A stretch of DNA of 64,000 nt from CALESS01 sp964405455 (lineage in GTDB: Bacteria > Chloroflexota > Anaerolineae > Anaerolineales > Anaerolineaceae). The notes under the pieces were generated by a model, which made no database searches, was not told the DNA's origin, and worked only from the letters and a program-made list of their open reading frames with translations. Position 1 is the first letter of the stretch. The number at the start of each line of letters is the position of its first letter. A program made the translations under genes and the position numbers. The stretch spans positions 54,871-118,870 of the forward strand of contig CAYOOA010000001.1 in the NCBI GenBank assembly GCA_964405455.1, given 5' to 3'. This document shows positions 33,752 through 42,254 of the stretch, piece after piece.

Positions 33752-33835
33752 GGGGCGATGGCGGAATCGGCAGACGCAACGGACTTAAAATCCGTCGCTG
33801 GAGACAGCGTGAGGGTTCGACCCCCTCTCGCCCCA
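33752..33835 (+). tRNA. tRNA-Leu (UAA anticodon)
   Basis: A class II tRNA of 84 bases. Acceptor stem GGGGCGA (33752-33758) pairs with TCGCCCC (33828-33834), discriminator A at 33835. The anticodon loop CTTAAAA gives UAA, read as Leu UUA/UUG. A long variable arm (GCTGGAGACAGC region) and the GGTTCGA T-loop are present. The 3' CCA is not encoded. Confidence 0.95.
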
Positions 33836-33840
33836 CACAA

Positions 33841-33875
33841 AGACAGGCCATTTAATATGGTCTGTCTTGTTTTTT
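33841..33875 (+). terminator. Terminator after tRNA-Leu
   Basis: An 11-bp stem AGACAGGCCAT / ATGGTCTGTCT (one G-U type pair, loop TTAAT) is followed by TGTTTTTT. It starts 6 bases after the tRNA. Confidence 0.85.
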
Positions 33876-33892
33876 CGGAGCAGGCTAGCGAT

Positions 33893-35091
33893 TTAGCGTT
33901 TCACCACATTCGGCAGGTTGTCAATATAGGGAGGATAAACAACGCCATTTTCGGTGATAATTGCCGTTATATATTCAGCCGGGGTAACATCGAAGGCCGG
34001 GTTATATACCGGCGTATTGGGCGGAGCAATTTGCACACCATCAAACCGGGTGATTTCATCCGCCGCCCGTTCTTCAATCACGATTGAATCCCCCGATGGA
34101 ATGGTGAGATCGATCGTACTGGTGGGACCAACACTATAGACAGGGATCCGGTGAGCCCGGGCGGCCAGGGCAAGATTATAGCTGCCAACCTTGTTGGCCA
34201 CATCTCCGTTGGCTGCGATCCGATCGCAACCGAAGGTGACCAGGTNNNNNNNNNNNNNNNNNNNNNNNNNNNNNNNNNNNNNNNNNNNNNNNNNNNNNNN
34301 NNNNNNNNNNNNNNNNNNNNNNNNNNNNNNNNNNNNNNNNNNNNNTTGTTGGCCACATCTCCGTTGGCTGCGATCCGATCGCAACCGAAGGTGACCAGGT
34401 CCACGTGTCGGGTGCGCATGATATGCCCGGAGGCGCCATCCACCACCAGGGCAAATGGAATGCCCCACTGCTGGAGTTCCCAGGCGGTCAAACGGGCACC
34501 CTGCAGGCGGGGACGGGTTTCATCCACATAGACAAATACATTCCGACCGCTCTCATGGGCTGCGCGGATCACACCCAGGGCAGTGCCATGGCCGATGGTC
34601 GCCAGGGTACCCGTGTTGCAATGGTGAAAAAATACCGCGTTTTGAGGAACCAGCGGGAGGGCGTTTTGGCCAATCCGTCGATTCGAATTGACTTCTTCTG
34701 CTTCGATTCTTTCTGCTTCAGTCAGCAGGATTGCATACCATTCAGTGGAAGAAAGTTGGTCATGAGCAGATGCACAGGCCAACATGCGATTGATTGCCCA
34801 GCCCAGGTTGACGGCGGTGGGGCGGGATAGACGGAGAAGGTCAGCCGCTTTCTTCAGTTCAGCCTGTCTAGCGGGATCGCTCTGGTTTGCAATTTGACGG
34901 GCAGCCAGGACCAGCCCGTAGGCGGCAGCAACTCCAATAGCCGGGGCGCCGCGAATGGTCATGTTGCGGATGGCTTCAGCCGTCTCCTCCACTGTATGAA
35001 AATCAACATAAATGACTTCAAGAGGCAGGCGGCGTTGATCCAGCAGGCGCAGACAGTCACCCTGCCAGGTGAGAGGGTAATATTCAGCCAT
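33893..35091 (-). CDS. mtnA: Methylthioribose-1-phosphate isomerase, interrupted by an assembly gap
   Basis: MtnA isomerises 5-methylthioribose 1-phosphate to the ribulose form in the methionine salvage pathway. The N-terminal part (from 35091) has the MTIRGAPAIGVAAAYG motif, catalytic C158 in FHHCNTGTLAT and D238 in GCDRIAANGDVAN, the family's C160/D240 pair. A run of 100 N (34246-34345) then breaks the frame, but identical 55-base sequences flank it. If these are one locus assembled twice, removing 155 bases restores one continuous reading frame ending at 33893, giving a 347-residue protein with the expected AANGDVANKVGSY join and VYNPAFDVTP near the C-terminus. I therefore call the gene intact. 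It is 3 bases behind the zinc-ribbon gene. Confidence 0.9.
34191..34400. other. Scaffold gap of 100 N with identical 55-base ends
   Basis: Bases 34191-34245 and 34346-34400 are identical (start TTGTTGGCCACATC, end GTGACCAGGT) and directly abut the 100 unknown bases at 34246-34345. This is the pattern of two contigs that overlap by 55 bases but were joined with a default gap. It is not a biological direct repeat. Confidence 0.95.
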
Positions 35092-35094
35092 TGA

Positions 35095-35532
35095 TCAATG
35101 GGCGATACGATTTACCATGAAAATCAATGGGATGGAAACGCAGGTGACGCACAGCAGCACCAGGCCAATGATCAGGACCCAGATCCACTTTCCCATTTGC
35201 TCGATGATCGACTGAGACTTGGGTGCCGAAGAAGCCGGCGGCTCAAACTGGGCGTAAGATGGGCGTTCTTCAGTGGTGGCAGGTGTGGAAGGTTCTTCCA
35301 CTGCCGGGGGTGGTGTGACTGGTTCGGAGACCAGCGGGACGGGTTCTGGCTCAGGATTAACATCCCGGGGGGAATATTCTTTGGCCAGACCGGCGCTGGG
35401 GCGTAAATCCGGGCTCGCTGCAGAGAGGTCTACATCAAAATCCCGGTTGCAATAAGGGCAAGTGACATGGTTGCTGTCGCTGGTCAGCGTCAGGGCAGCT
35501 CCACAGGCAGGACAGGAAGTTGAGAATTGCAT
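35095..35532 (-). CDS. Zinc-ribbon membrane protein
   Basis: A 145-residue protein. The N-terminus is a zinc ribbon with two CxxC pairs (CPAC at 7-10 and CPYC at 25-28). It is followed by a long Pro/Glu/Ser-rich linker (about 40-105) and one transmembrane helix near the C-terminus (about 115-138, WIWVLIIGLVLLCVTCVSIPLIFMV). The topology is a cytoplasmic ribbon tethered to the membrane. The family is not recognised. AAGGAG ribosome-binding site. It lies 24 bases after a DUF6159-like gene and 3 before mtnA. Confidence 0.72.
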   Translation of the reverse strand: MQFSTSCPACGAALTLTSDSNHVTCPYCNRDFDVDLSAASPDLRPSAGLAKEYSPRDVNPEPEPVPLVSEPVTPPPAVEEPSTPATTEERPSYAQFEPPASSAPKSQSIIEQMGKWIWVLIIGLVLLCVTCVSIPLIFMVNRIAH

Positions 35533-35556
35533 GAATATCTCCTTGAGATGTTTTTT

Positions 35557-36387
35557 CTATTCCGGGCGAAAAGCCTGGCGAACCAGGTTCTCATCAAAAA
35601 AGCCGGAGCTTTCACCGGTGGTGGCGAATTGATAGACTGCGGCGGTATAAACGCCGCTCAAGGTGGATTGCACCAGGCCGATGATCATCAGGAAAAGAAC
35701 CATCAGGATGCCGGTTAGGATTATCACCCAGGTGGTTTGAATATACGTCACAACCAACCACATAATCGGGATATAGAGCAGGATGGTCAAGATAAACACC
35801 AGGGCAAAAACGGCACCGATGCCAAAATTGCCAACGATTTGTTCACCCCAACTGCGGCGCAGGTGGGAGACGCTGCGCTTGATGGCCTCAATCGGGCCTA
35901 GGCCTTCAACGGCCAGAACTGGCACAACCAGGAAAGTGGCAACGGACCAGCCGAAGCCGAGGATGGATGAAATCATTTTGCCGAGGCCGCCTTTTTTGGC
36001 AATGGCTTTCAGGATCATCCCGACCGTGGCAGCGATAACGGCGTAGCCCATGATCGCTCCAAAGCGGCTGAAAGCGATGCGGAAGCCATCCTTCACCGTC
36101 GGGTCGCCACCTTTCAGGCGGATCATGGCTGCACCGACCAGGGCGGTACTGAAGAAGAAGATTACCGCGTACTGGACGATGTAGTAAAGAAACGCAACTA
36201 CGAAGCTCAAGATGCCCCAATTATTTTCACTGAACAGACCGGCGAAAATACTCGGGACAAAGAAGGAAAGCGTGACTATTACCAGGCCGATGGAAGAGAT
36301 GATCGGAAAGATCATCAATTCTTTATCGGCTTTCAGGACGCGAAAACTGGCTTTGACCAATTCCCAACTGGCAGAAAAAGTATTCAT
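35557..36387 (-). CDS. DUF6159-like integral membrane protein
   Basis: A 276-residue protein with about six hydrophobic helices, resembling the DUF6159 / YciC-like glycerophosphoryl-type membrane family. Recognisable features are the N-terminal FSASWELVKASFRVLKADKELM, a conserved GFRIAFSRFGAIMGYAVIAA and the C-terminal GVYTAAVYQFATTGE, all usual for this group. No enzyme motif is present and function is unknown. CAGGAGA ribosome-binding site. It stands between proC and the zinc-ribbon gene on the same strand, probably in one transcript. Confidence 0.75.
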   Translation of the reverse strand: MNTFSASWELVKASFRVLKADKELMIFPIISSIGLVIVTLSFFVPSIFAGLFSENNWGILSFVVAFLYYIVQYAVIFFFSTALVGAAMIRLKGGDPTVKDGFRIAFSRFGAIMGYAVIAATVGMILKAIAKKGGLGKMISSILGFGWSVATFLVVPVLAVEGLGPIEAIKRSVSHLRRSWGEQIVGNFGIGAVFALVFILTILLYIPIMWLVVTYIQTTWVIILTGILMVLFLMIIGLVQSTLSGVYTAAVYQFATTGESSGFFDENLVRQAFRPE

Positions 36388-36434
36388 CTTCGGTCTCCTG
36401 GTTCTATATACGCAATTACAAGGTGCAGGTTGTA

Positions 36435-37286
36435 TTATTCGTTGGATTTGCGTTCCGGGTCGCGGCCCTGGCGATCCTTGCCCAATTCCTGCGAGCGCTC
36501 ATAAGCAGCCCAGACGGCGCGTGAAATGGCCGTGCGGAAACCGGCTTTTTCCAGGTAATACAGGGCAGCGGCGGAGGTTCCGCCGGGGGAGGTGACCTGG
36601 TTGCGCAGGGCGGCGGGGTGCAGCTTCTGCTGGGAGTAATATTCCACGGATCCACGCAGGGTTTGCAAAACCAGTTGTTCGGCAATACGGCGCGGAAAAC
36701 CCAGGTGAACGCCGGAATCAATCAAGGCTTCCAGGAAAAGGAAAACATAAGCCGGCCCGGTTCCGGATAAAGCCGTGGCCATATCCAGGTAGTTTTCTTC
36801 CTCCACCTGGATTTCAGCCCCCAGGGCAGACAGGATCTGCCGAATCAACTCAACCTGTTCTGGAGAGACCTCTGGGGTCGCCATCCATACCGTGATGCCC
36901 TGTCCGATCTGGGCTGGCGTATTGGGCATGGCGCGAACCACACAAGCATGATCCAAGCCTTTGCTCAAAAGCTCCAGCGATGCGCCGGCAACAATGGAAA
37001 GCACCACCGATCCAACTGGGATTTTTCCTTTCAACCCGGCCAATACGCGTTCCAATTTCTGCGGCTTGACTGCCAGGATTACAACATCCGCTTGCCCCAC
37101 TGCCTGGGCGTTATCCGTGATAGCCTGGATGCCATATCGTTCGCTCAATTCGGCTGCCCGTTCAGGACGGGGGCCGCTGGCAATGATGCGCTCCGGCAGA
37201 GTGACCTGGTTGCGCACCAGGCCGGCAATGATGGCTTCTCCCATGGCGCCGGAACCAATCAGACCGACCAATGGATGTGGATTCAT
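36435..37286 (-). CDS. proC: Pyrroline-5-carboxylate reductase
   Basis: ProC makes L-proline by NAD(P)H reduction of pyrroline-5-carboxylate in the cytoplasm. The 283-residue protein has the Rossmann motif GLIGSGAMG at its start, AVKPQ (nucleotide contact), the SIVAGASLELL segment, RAMPNTPAQIGQG, and the C-terminal catalytic region ALSGTGPAYVFLFLEAL and QVTSPGGTSAAALYYLE. The start is the ATG at 37286, five bases past the stop of the methyltransferase gene; the in-frame codon at 37328 would add 14 residues before the NAD motif. The C-terminus is longer than usual and very polar (residues about 262-283). Confidence 0.93.
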   Translation of the reverse strand: MNPHPLVGLIGSGAMGEAIIAGLVRNQVTLPERIIASGPRPERAAELSERYGIQAITDNAQAVGQADVVILAVKPQKLERVLAGLKGKIPVGSVVLSIVAGASLELLSKGLDHACVVRAMPNTPAQIGQGITVWMATPEVSPEQVELIRQILSALGAEIQVEEENYLDMATALSGTGPAYVFLFLEALIDSGVHLGFPRRIAEQLVLQTLRGSVEYYSQQKLHPAALRNQVTSPGGTSAAALYYLEKAGFRTAISRAVWAAYERSQELGKDRQGRDPERKSNE

Positions 37287-37291
37287 AGGGT

Positions 37292-38215
37292 CTATTCCTG
37301 TGGAACCGGGATGGTTGCGCCAGACCAACGGGCGTAAATCGCCATGGAGATCAGCCGGTTGGCGCTTTTTTCCTGCAATGTGACTTCACCTGCCTGGACG
37401 GTGCCGCCGCGCGAGCGGGTCACTTCTTCCACGGCATAATGCAAGGTGAGAGCGGATGCTTTAACAGCATAGGCTGTGATTAGCATGAATACAGCTTTTG
37501 GACTGAGGAGTTGGGCACAGTTCTCCAGCAGGTTGGGGAGCAGTTTGTAAAACTCCCAGACCTCCCCTTTGGGACCGCGCCCGAATTTCGGCGGATCCAG
37601 GATGATGCCGTCATAAGCGGCCCCGCGCCGAGCCTCCCGTTGGACAAATTTGAGAGCATCATCCACAATCCAGCGAATTGAATTGGCATCCAGGTTGGAA
37701 AGTTGCTGGTTGTCCCGCGCCCAGGTGACAGCTTTACGCGAAGCATCCAGGTGGGTGACCCGCGCACCTGCCGCAGCTGCTGCCAGGCTGGCCAGGCCGG
37801 TATATCCAAAGAGGTTCAGGACGGTGACCGGTCGCCTGGCTGCCTTGATGGATTGCGAAATCCAATCCCACTGGCAGGCCTGCTCCGGAAACACCCCCAC
37901 GTGACGGGAAGCAGATAGGGAAGCCCAAAACCGCAGGCCTTGGTATTGCATTTGCCAGCGTTCAGCAACCTGGGTGTGAATTTTCCAATGCCCGCCATTT
38001 TCTTCCGGGGATGGAATAAATGTGGCATGAGCAACCTGCCAATCCTTCACTGGCAGGTTGGGTTGCCAGACAGCTTCTGGTTCCGGTCGAATTAATTTGT
38101 ATGGACCATAACGCTCCAGCTTCAGGCCGCCGCCTGAATCCAATAATTCATAATCCACCCAATCGGGGGAAGTGAGGAGATGGATCAAGGGGAGAGGCGA
38201 ATGAAGTTCCGGCAT
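37292..38215 (-). CDS. Class I SAM-dependent rRNA methyltransferase (RlmI-like)
   Basis: A 307-residue methyltransferase of the RlmI/YccW type, which methylates cytosine or related bases in 23S rRNA. The SAM-binding motif VLNLFGYTGLASLAAA (about 133-148), the acidic LDASRKAVTWARDN loop and the catalytic ILDPPKFGRGPKGEVWEF segment are plain. The N-terminal PUA domain of RlmI is missing or very divergent, so it is closer to the short single-domain branch; the exact target base is not determinable. Five bases before proC. Confidence 0.84.
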   Translation of the reverse strand: MPELHSPLPLIHLLTSPDWVDYELLDSGGGLKLERYGPYKLIRPEPEAVWQPNLPVKDWQVAHATFIPSPEENGGHWKIHTQVAERWQMQYQGLRFWASLSASRHVGVFPEQACQWDWISQSIKAARRPVTVLNLFGYTGLASLAAAAAGARVTHLDASRKAVTWARDNQQLSNLDANSIRWIVDDALKFVQREARRGAAYDGIILDPPKFGRGPKGEVWEFYKLLPNLLENCAQLLSPKAVFMLITAYAVKASALTLHYAVEEVTRSRGGTVQAGEVTLQEKSANRLISMAIYARWSGATIPVPQE

Positions 38216-38304
38216 GAGAAAAGTATACCATTATTGATTTCCCCAGTCTTCCCGGATTCCCGATTCTGGGGTAGAGTCACAAAAACCATCATGGAGTGTG
38301 CTTG

Positions 38305-39459
38305 ATGAGCTTGTTCGATGAAGTGATTGAGCGGAGAAATACGGATAGTTTCAAGTGGAATACATTCGATCCGGATATTCTGCCGATGTGGGTGGCGGAT
38401 ATGGATTTCAGAGCTCCCCAGGCTGTCATAAATGCCTTGCAGGAACGGGTGGCTCATGGGATTTTTGGATATCCCAAAGAGGCAGAGGAGTTAAAACAGG
38501 TAATTGCTGAGCGGATGGAGCGGTTATACGGCTGGAAAGTTGATCCTGAAGCAGTGGTTTTCATCTCCGGCGTGGTGACTGGTTTTAACCTGGCCTGCCG
38601 CACCTGCGCAAAGCCGAATGGTGAAGTGCTGATGCAGACACCGGTTTATTTCCCATTCTTCTGGGCTCCCGGATACACCGGGATGAAACGGGTGGATAAC
38701 CCGCTGCTGGTGAATGAAAGTGGCAGATACGAGATTGATTTTGACGCTTTTGAAGCTGCGGTTAACCCGAATACTGCCTTGTTCATGCTATGCAACCCGC
38801 ACAATCCGGTTGGACGGGTCTTCAACCCGGCGGAATTAACCCGCCTGGCTGAAATCTGCCTGCGCCACCGTATCCCGATCTGCTCGGATGAGATCCACAG
38901 TGATTTGATCTTCCCGGGAGGAAAGCATACTCCCATCGCAAGTCTTTCTAAGGAAGTTGAACAAAACACCATTACTTTAATTGCCCCTTCCAAGACTTTC
39001 AATATCGCCGGGCTGGAATGTTCGGCTGCGATCATTCCAAACAAGGAGTTGCGGGATCAATACAATACCGCCCGGATGGGTTTGGCTGGAGGAGTCAACC
39101 TGCTAGGACTGACTGCGGGTTTGGCTGCTTATAGGTACGGCCAACCCTGGCTGGATGATCTGCTGGACTACCTGGCGGGTAACCGGGATTTCCTGGCCAG
39201 CCAGATCCAAACCCGGATGCCGGGGTTGAAGATGACGCCGATGGAGGGAACCTACCTGGCCTGGGTGGATTGCCGGGAGGCAGGATTGGGTGAAAAGCCG
39301 GCAGAATTTTTCCTTAAAGAAGCCCGGGTGGGATTGAATGAAGGAGCGATGTTTGGCAAGGAGGGCAGCGGCTTTGTCCGGATTAATTTCGGATGCCCGA
39401 GAAGCCTGTTGGAAGAGGGTATCAACCGCATGGTTGAGAGCCTGGAACGGAGAAAATAA
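38305..39459 (+). CDS. MalY/PatB-family PLP aminotransferase (cystathionine beta-lyase-like)
   Basis: A fold-type I PLP enzyme (384 aa). The MalY/PatB group carries out C-S beta-lyase reactions, for example on cystathionine. Family features: RRNTDSFKWNTF and LPMWVADMDF at the N-terminus, NPHNPVGRVF, CSDEIHSDL and the PLP Lys in APSKTFNIAGLE. The start is the ATG at 38305, with GGAG eight bases upstream; an in-frame GTG at 38296 overlaps that site. It begins a plus-strand operon that runs with gaps of only a few bases through YdcF, TPR and lipoprotein genes to mtaB. Confidence 0.9.
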   Translation: MSLFDEVIERRNTDSFKWNTFDPDILPMWVADMDFRAPQAVINALQERVAHGIFGYPKEAEELKQVIAERMERLYGWKVDPEAVVFISGVVTGFNLACRTCAKPNGEVLMQTPVYFPFFWAPGYTGMKRVDNPLLVNESGRYEIDFDAFEAAVNPNTALFMLCNPHNPVGRVFNPAELTRLAEICLRHRIPICSDEIHSDLIFPGGKHTPIASLSKEVEQNTITLIAPSKTFNIAGLECSAAIIPNKELRDQYNTARMGLAGGVNLLGLTAGLAAYRYGQPWLDDLLDYLAGNRDFLASQIQTRMPGLKMTPMEGTYLAWVDCREAGLGEKPAEFFLKEARVGLNEGAMFGKEGSGFVRINFGCPRSLLEEGINRMVESLERRK

Positions 39460-39463
39460 CTGG

Positions 39464-40111
39464 ATGGAATCACAAATTGAACGATCTCCCCGGAGAGGTT
39501 GCCTGGGGAGGGTTGGTAAATTTTTGCTTGCACTGATTATTCTTATTGGGATCATCCCTGCTGCATACCTTACTTTATGGGGGTTGGGCGGTTTACTGGT
39601 GGTTGCCGACCCATTGGAAAAAGTCAGCACGATCGCCGTGTTGAGCGGAGATGAGGTGATCCGCTTCAAAGAAGCCCTCCACCTTTTAAGGGATGGGTAT
39701 GCTCCACTGGTAATTTTGACAGAAACTGCCAACATGCCAGGCGGTGGGAATTCCTTAAATTTGGTGGATAAAATCATCCTGGCCAGACAGATGGGTATTG
39801 CCAGCGAAGCCATCCTGGTCACGAAAAGCACTGCCACCAGCACCCGGGATGAATCCCAGGCGATCCTGGCGGTTGCCCAACAGCGAAAATTTAATTCCAT
39901 CATAGTGGTCACAGATCCATATCATTGTTTTCGGGCCCGCCTGCTCTTCAGGAGCGCCTTTGCCGGCTCCGGGATCAAGGTGATCGTCCGGCCGGCCAGG
40001 GATCACTGGTATAAGTCCGCCACCTGGATGCTGTCATCTGAAGGGTGGCGGGCAACGATGAGCGAGTATGTCAAACTCTTCGGCATCCTGATCGGCATCC
40101 GCGGCGACTGA
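39464..40111 (+). CDS. YdcF-like (DUF218) membrane-anchored protein
   Basis: A 215-residue protein with one N-terminal transmembrane helix (about 20-42) and an extracytoplasmic DUF218/YdcF domain. Visible features are IAVLSGDEVIRFKEALHLL, ARQMGIASEAILV, the STRDESQ nucleotide-like motif and VVTDPYHCFRARL. YdcF-like proteins take part in envelope polymer synthesis in some species, but the reaction is not established. The ATG at 39464 is four bases after the upstream stop; upstream in-frame codons overlap that gene in full. It has the basic N-terminus expected of a signal anchor. Confidence 0.83.
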   Translation: MESQIERSPRRGCLGRVGKFLLALIILIGIIPAAYLTLWGLGGLLVVADPLEKVSTIAVLSGDEVIRFKEALHLLRDGYAPLVILTETANMPGGGNSLNLVDKIILARQMGIASEAILVTKSTATSTRDESQAILAVAQQRKFNSIIVVTDPYHCFRARLLFRSAFAGSGIKVIVRPARDHWYKSATWMLSSEGWRATMSEYVKLFGILIGIRGD

Positions 40112-40175
40112 CCAATCCCAAACAATGTGCTAGAATTTTGATACCAATGAACGAAACCTCTGACCTGGATTCGGC

Positions 40176-41606
40176 ATGAAACGATGGATATTGCTTGCAG
40201 GGTGTTTTTTCATGCTTGCTGGTTTAATCCTGGTTGTAGTCATGCGCCCAAGGCTGCAAGCCATCGAAAAATACCAGGCTCAGTTGGAGGCAGCCGTTCA
40301 TGATGGGGATCTTCTCCAGCAGGCTCAAGCCATGGAAAACCTGGCATCCCTTGAAGCATGGAAAACGACCTTAGCTCAACAAAGTGCTGAGGCATACCTG
40401 CAGGGGGGAGATACCGAAGCGGCGATTCGCATGTTTGAACGGGCTGAAAGGAGGGGAGCCATATCCGCCGGTGGCAGACTTGCCTATGGGGATGCGTGCC
40501 TCACCATTGACCAACCGGAAAAAGCGATCTTGCAATGGAAACTGGCTATTCAATCCGGGAATATGACAGGCTACCAGCGGCTGGATGAACACTACCGGAG
40601 TGTGAAGGATTGGGCGAGTTATACAAATAATCTCGACCAATGGATGGCTGCGGAACCCATGAATGGCTATCCCTTTTTACAGAATGCATACTTGCAGGCA
40701 GCCCGGGGAAGTGATGAAGCGGCCTCTGATTTGCGTATAGCCATGGAAAAGAACCCGGATCTCGTTAGTGTAATTGAACCAGTGGAAAATGCAATCCTGC
40801 TGGGAAGCGATTCGGCCGAAAATGGTTACCAGGCCGTCCTGGTCGGAAGAGCCCTGGGGGGAGTGGGTGCCTGGGACCTGGCTGAGTTGGCCTTTGGAAG
40901 GGCGATTGAACAAGCCCCGGAGTATGCCGAGGCGTGGGCGTTTCTTTCAGAAGCACGTTACCAGCAAGGATTGGACGGTCAGCCTGAAATTCAGAAGGCG
41001 TTGGAAATGAATCCCGACTCGGTGGTTGCCCAGGCTTTATATGCGCTGCGGTTGCGGCGCGAGGGCCATCCAAAGGATGCACTTCCCTACCTGCAGGCCG
41101 TGGCGAAAATGGAACCAAACCAGATTGCCTGGCGGGAGGAGATCGGCCGGACACTGGCGGAAACGGGAGATATCAATGCTGCCCTGGCTGAATTTCAAGC
41201 AGCGGTCGATTTGCAACCCAATAATCCGGAGGCGTGGAAAGAGCTGGCCCGGTTTTGCATCGAATATAATTTTGAAATCCGGGGAACAGGTTTGCAGGCA
41301 GCCCGACAAGCGCTGACCTTGCAACCGGGAAATGCAGAAGCATTGGACTTGATGGGTTGGACGATGTTTTTGCTGGAAGATACGACGAGTGCGGAACGCT
41401 TCTTGCATCGATCATTGGAAGCAGATCCAGGATATGCCGGGGCATCCCTACACCTGGGCCAGGTGTACCTGAACACCGGGCAGGAGGTCGAAGCCCGGCA
41501 AAACCTGACCCAGGCGAGCCGACTGGCAAGCCCCGGGAGTGAAACCAAGTTGCTGGCGGATCGATTGCTGGAACGCTATTTTGGGATTACGGAGACATCA
41601 CCATGA
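40176..41606 (+). CDS. Tetratricopeptide-repeat membrane protein
   Basis: A 476-residue protein with an N-terminal membrane anchor (about 4-25) and a chain of TPR-like helix pairs. Repeats are recognisable as AELAFGRAIEQAPEYAEAW, ALAEFQAAVDLQPNNPEAW and AERFLHRSLEADPGYAGA, about residues 75-460. The domain faces outward by the anchor's orientation. TPR arrays act as protein-binding platforms; partner is unknown. The last 4 bases overlap the start of the next lipoprotein (ATGA), so the two proteins may be made at similar levels. Confidence 0.83.
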   Translation: MKRWILLAGCFFMLAGLILVVVMRPRLQAIEKYQAQLEAAVHDGDLLQQAQAMENLASLEAWKTTLAQQSAEAYLQGGDTEAAIRMFERAERRGAISAGGRLAYGDACLTIDQPEKAILQWKLAIQSGNMTGYQRLDEHYRSVKDWASYTNNLDQWMAAEPMNGYPFLQNAYLQAARGSDEAASDLRIAMEKNPDLVSVIEPVENAILLGSDSAENGYQAVLVGRALGGVGAWDLAELAFGRAIEQAPEYAEAWAFLSEARYQQGLDGQPEIQKALEMNPDSVVAQALYALRLRREGHPKDALPYLQAVAKMEPNQIAWREEIGRTLAETGDINAALAEFQAAVDLQPNNPEAWKELARFCIEYNFEIRGTGLQAARQALTLQPGNAEALDLMGWTMFLLEDTTSAERFLHRSLEADPGYAGASLHLGQVYLNTGQEVEARQNLTQASRLASPGSETKLLADRLLERYFGITETSP

Positions 41607-42250
41607 AAACAAAAATCTGGTTTGCCTGTGCTATTCTGGCTCTCATCCTTTGCGGTGGTTGCAGCATCCTGGAATCCAAGAGCACCCCGCAACCGGGGGC
41701 CCTCCTGCTGGCGGATGATTTCAGTAATCCAAAAACCGGCTGGGATACCTGGCAGGATAAGGACGGGTCCATGGTGGCGTACCAAAATGACGGCTTGCGT
41801 ATCCTGGTAAATGCTGAGCAGTTTGATTTTTGGTCCCGGCCAGGGAAGACCTTTACAGATGTGCATGTTGAAGTGGATGCTGCCAAAGTGGGCGGTCCCA
41901 ATGATAATGATTATGGGATCATCTGCCGCTACCAGGACAGAAACAATTTTTATGCGTTGTTAATCAGCAGCGATGGCTATTATGGTACCCTCAAAGTGAA
42001 AGAGGGCGTTTATACGCTTATCGGGACAGATACCATGCAATTCAGTGAATCGATCCGCAAGGGTGAGGCGATCAATCAAATCCGGGCGGATTGCGTGGAT
42101 GACGGACTGATCCTGTGGGTCAATGGGGAAAAATTATCGATCGTGCGGGATGCTGATTTTCAGAATGGGGATGTAGGTGTAATTGCAGGGACGAATGAAA
42201 CAGCCGGTGTGGATATTCTCTTTGACAACTTTGTAGTGTACAATCCATGA
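41603..42250 (+). CDS. Lipoprotein with concanavalin-like (DUF1080-type) domain
   Basis: A 215-residue lipoprotein: signal with lipobox CGGC (Cys20), short linker, and one beta-sandwich domain (about 35-213). The domain has the repeated pattern of laminin-G/concanavalin-like and DUF1080 folds: LLADDFSNPKTGW, DNDYGIICRYQDRNNFYALLIS, INQIRADCVDDGLILWVNGE and GDVGVIAGTNE...FDNFVVY. Such domains bind carbohydrate or act as glycosidases, but no catalytic residues can be named. It overlaps the TPR gene and lies 4 bases before mtaB. Confidence 0.8.
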   Translation: MKTKIWFACAILALILCGGCSILESKSTPQPGALLLADDFSNPKTGWDTWQDKDGSMVAYQNDGLRILVNAEQFDFWSRPGKTFTDVHVEVDAAKVGGPNDNDYGIICRYQDRNNFYALLISSDGYYGTLKVKEGVYTLIGTDTMQFSESIRKGEAINQIRADCVDDGLILWVNGEKLSIVRDADFQNGDVGVIAGTNETAGVDILFDNFVVYNP

Positions 42251-42254
42251 CCGT

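Noticed and set aside
34191..34400. Direct repeat of 55 bases around unknown sequence, possibly a mobile element or CRISPR-like unit
   Set aside because: Copies are identical, abut the Ns exactly, and joining them restores mtnA. It is an assembly gap.
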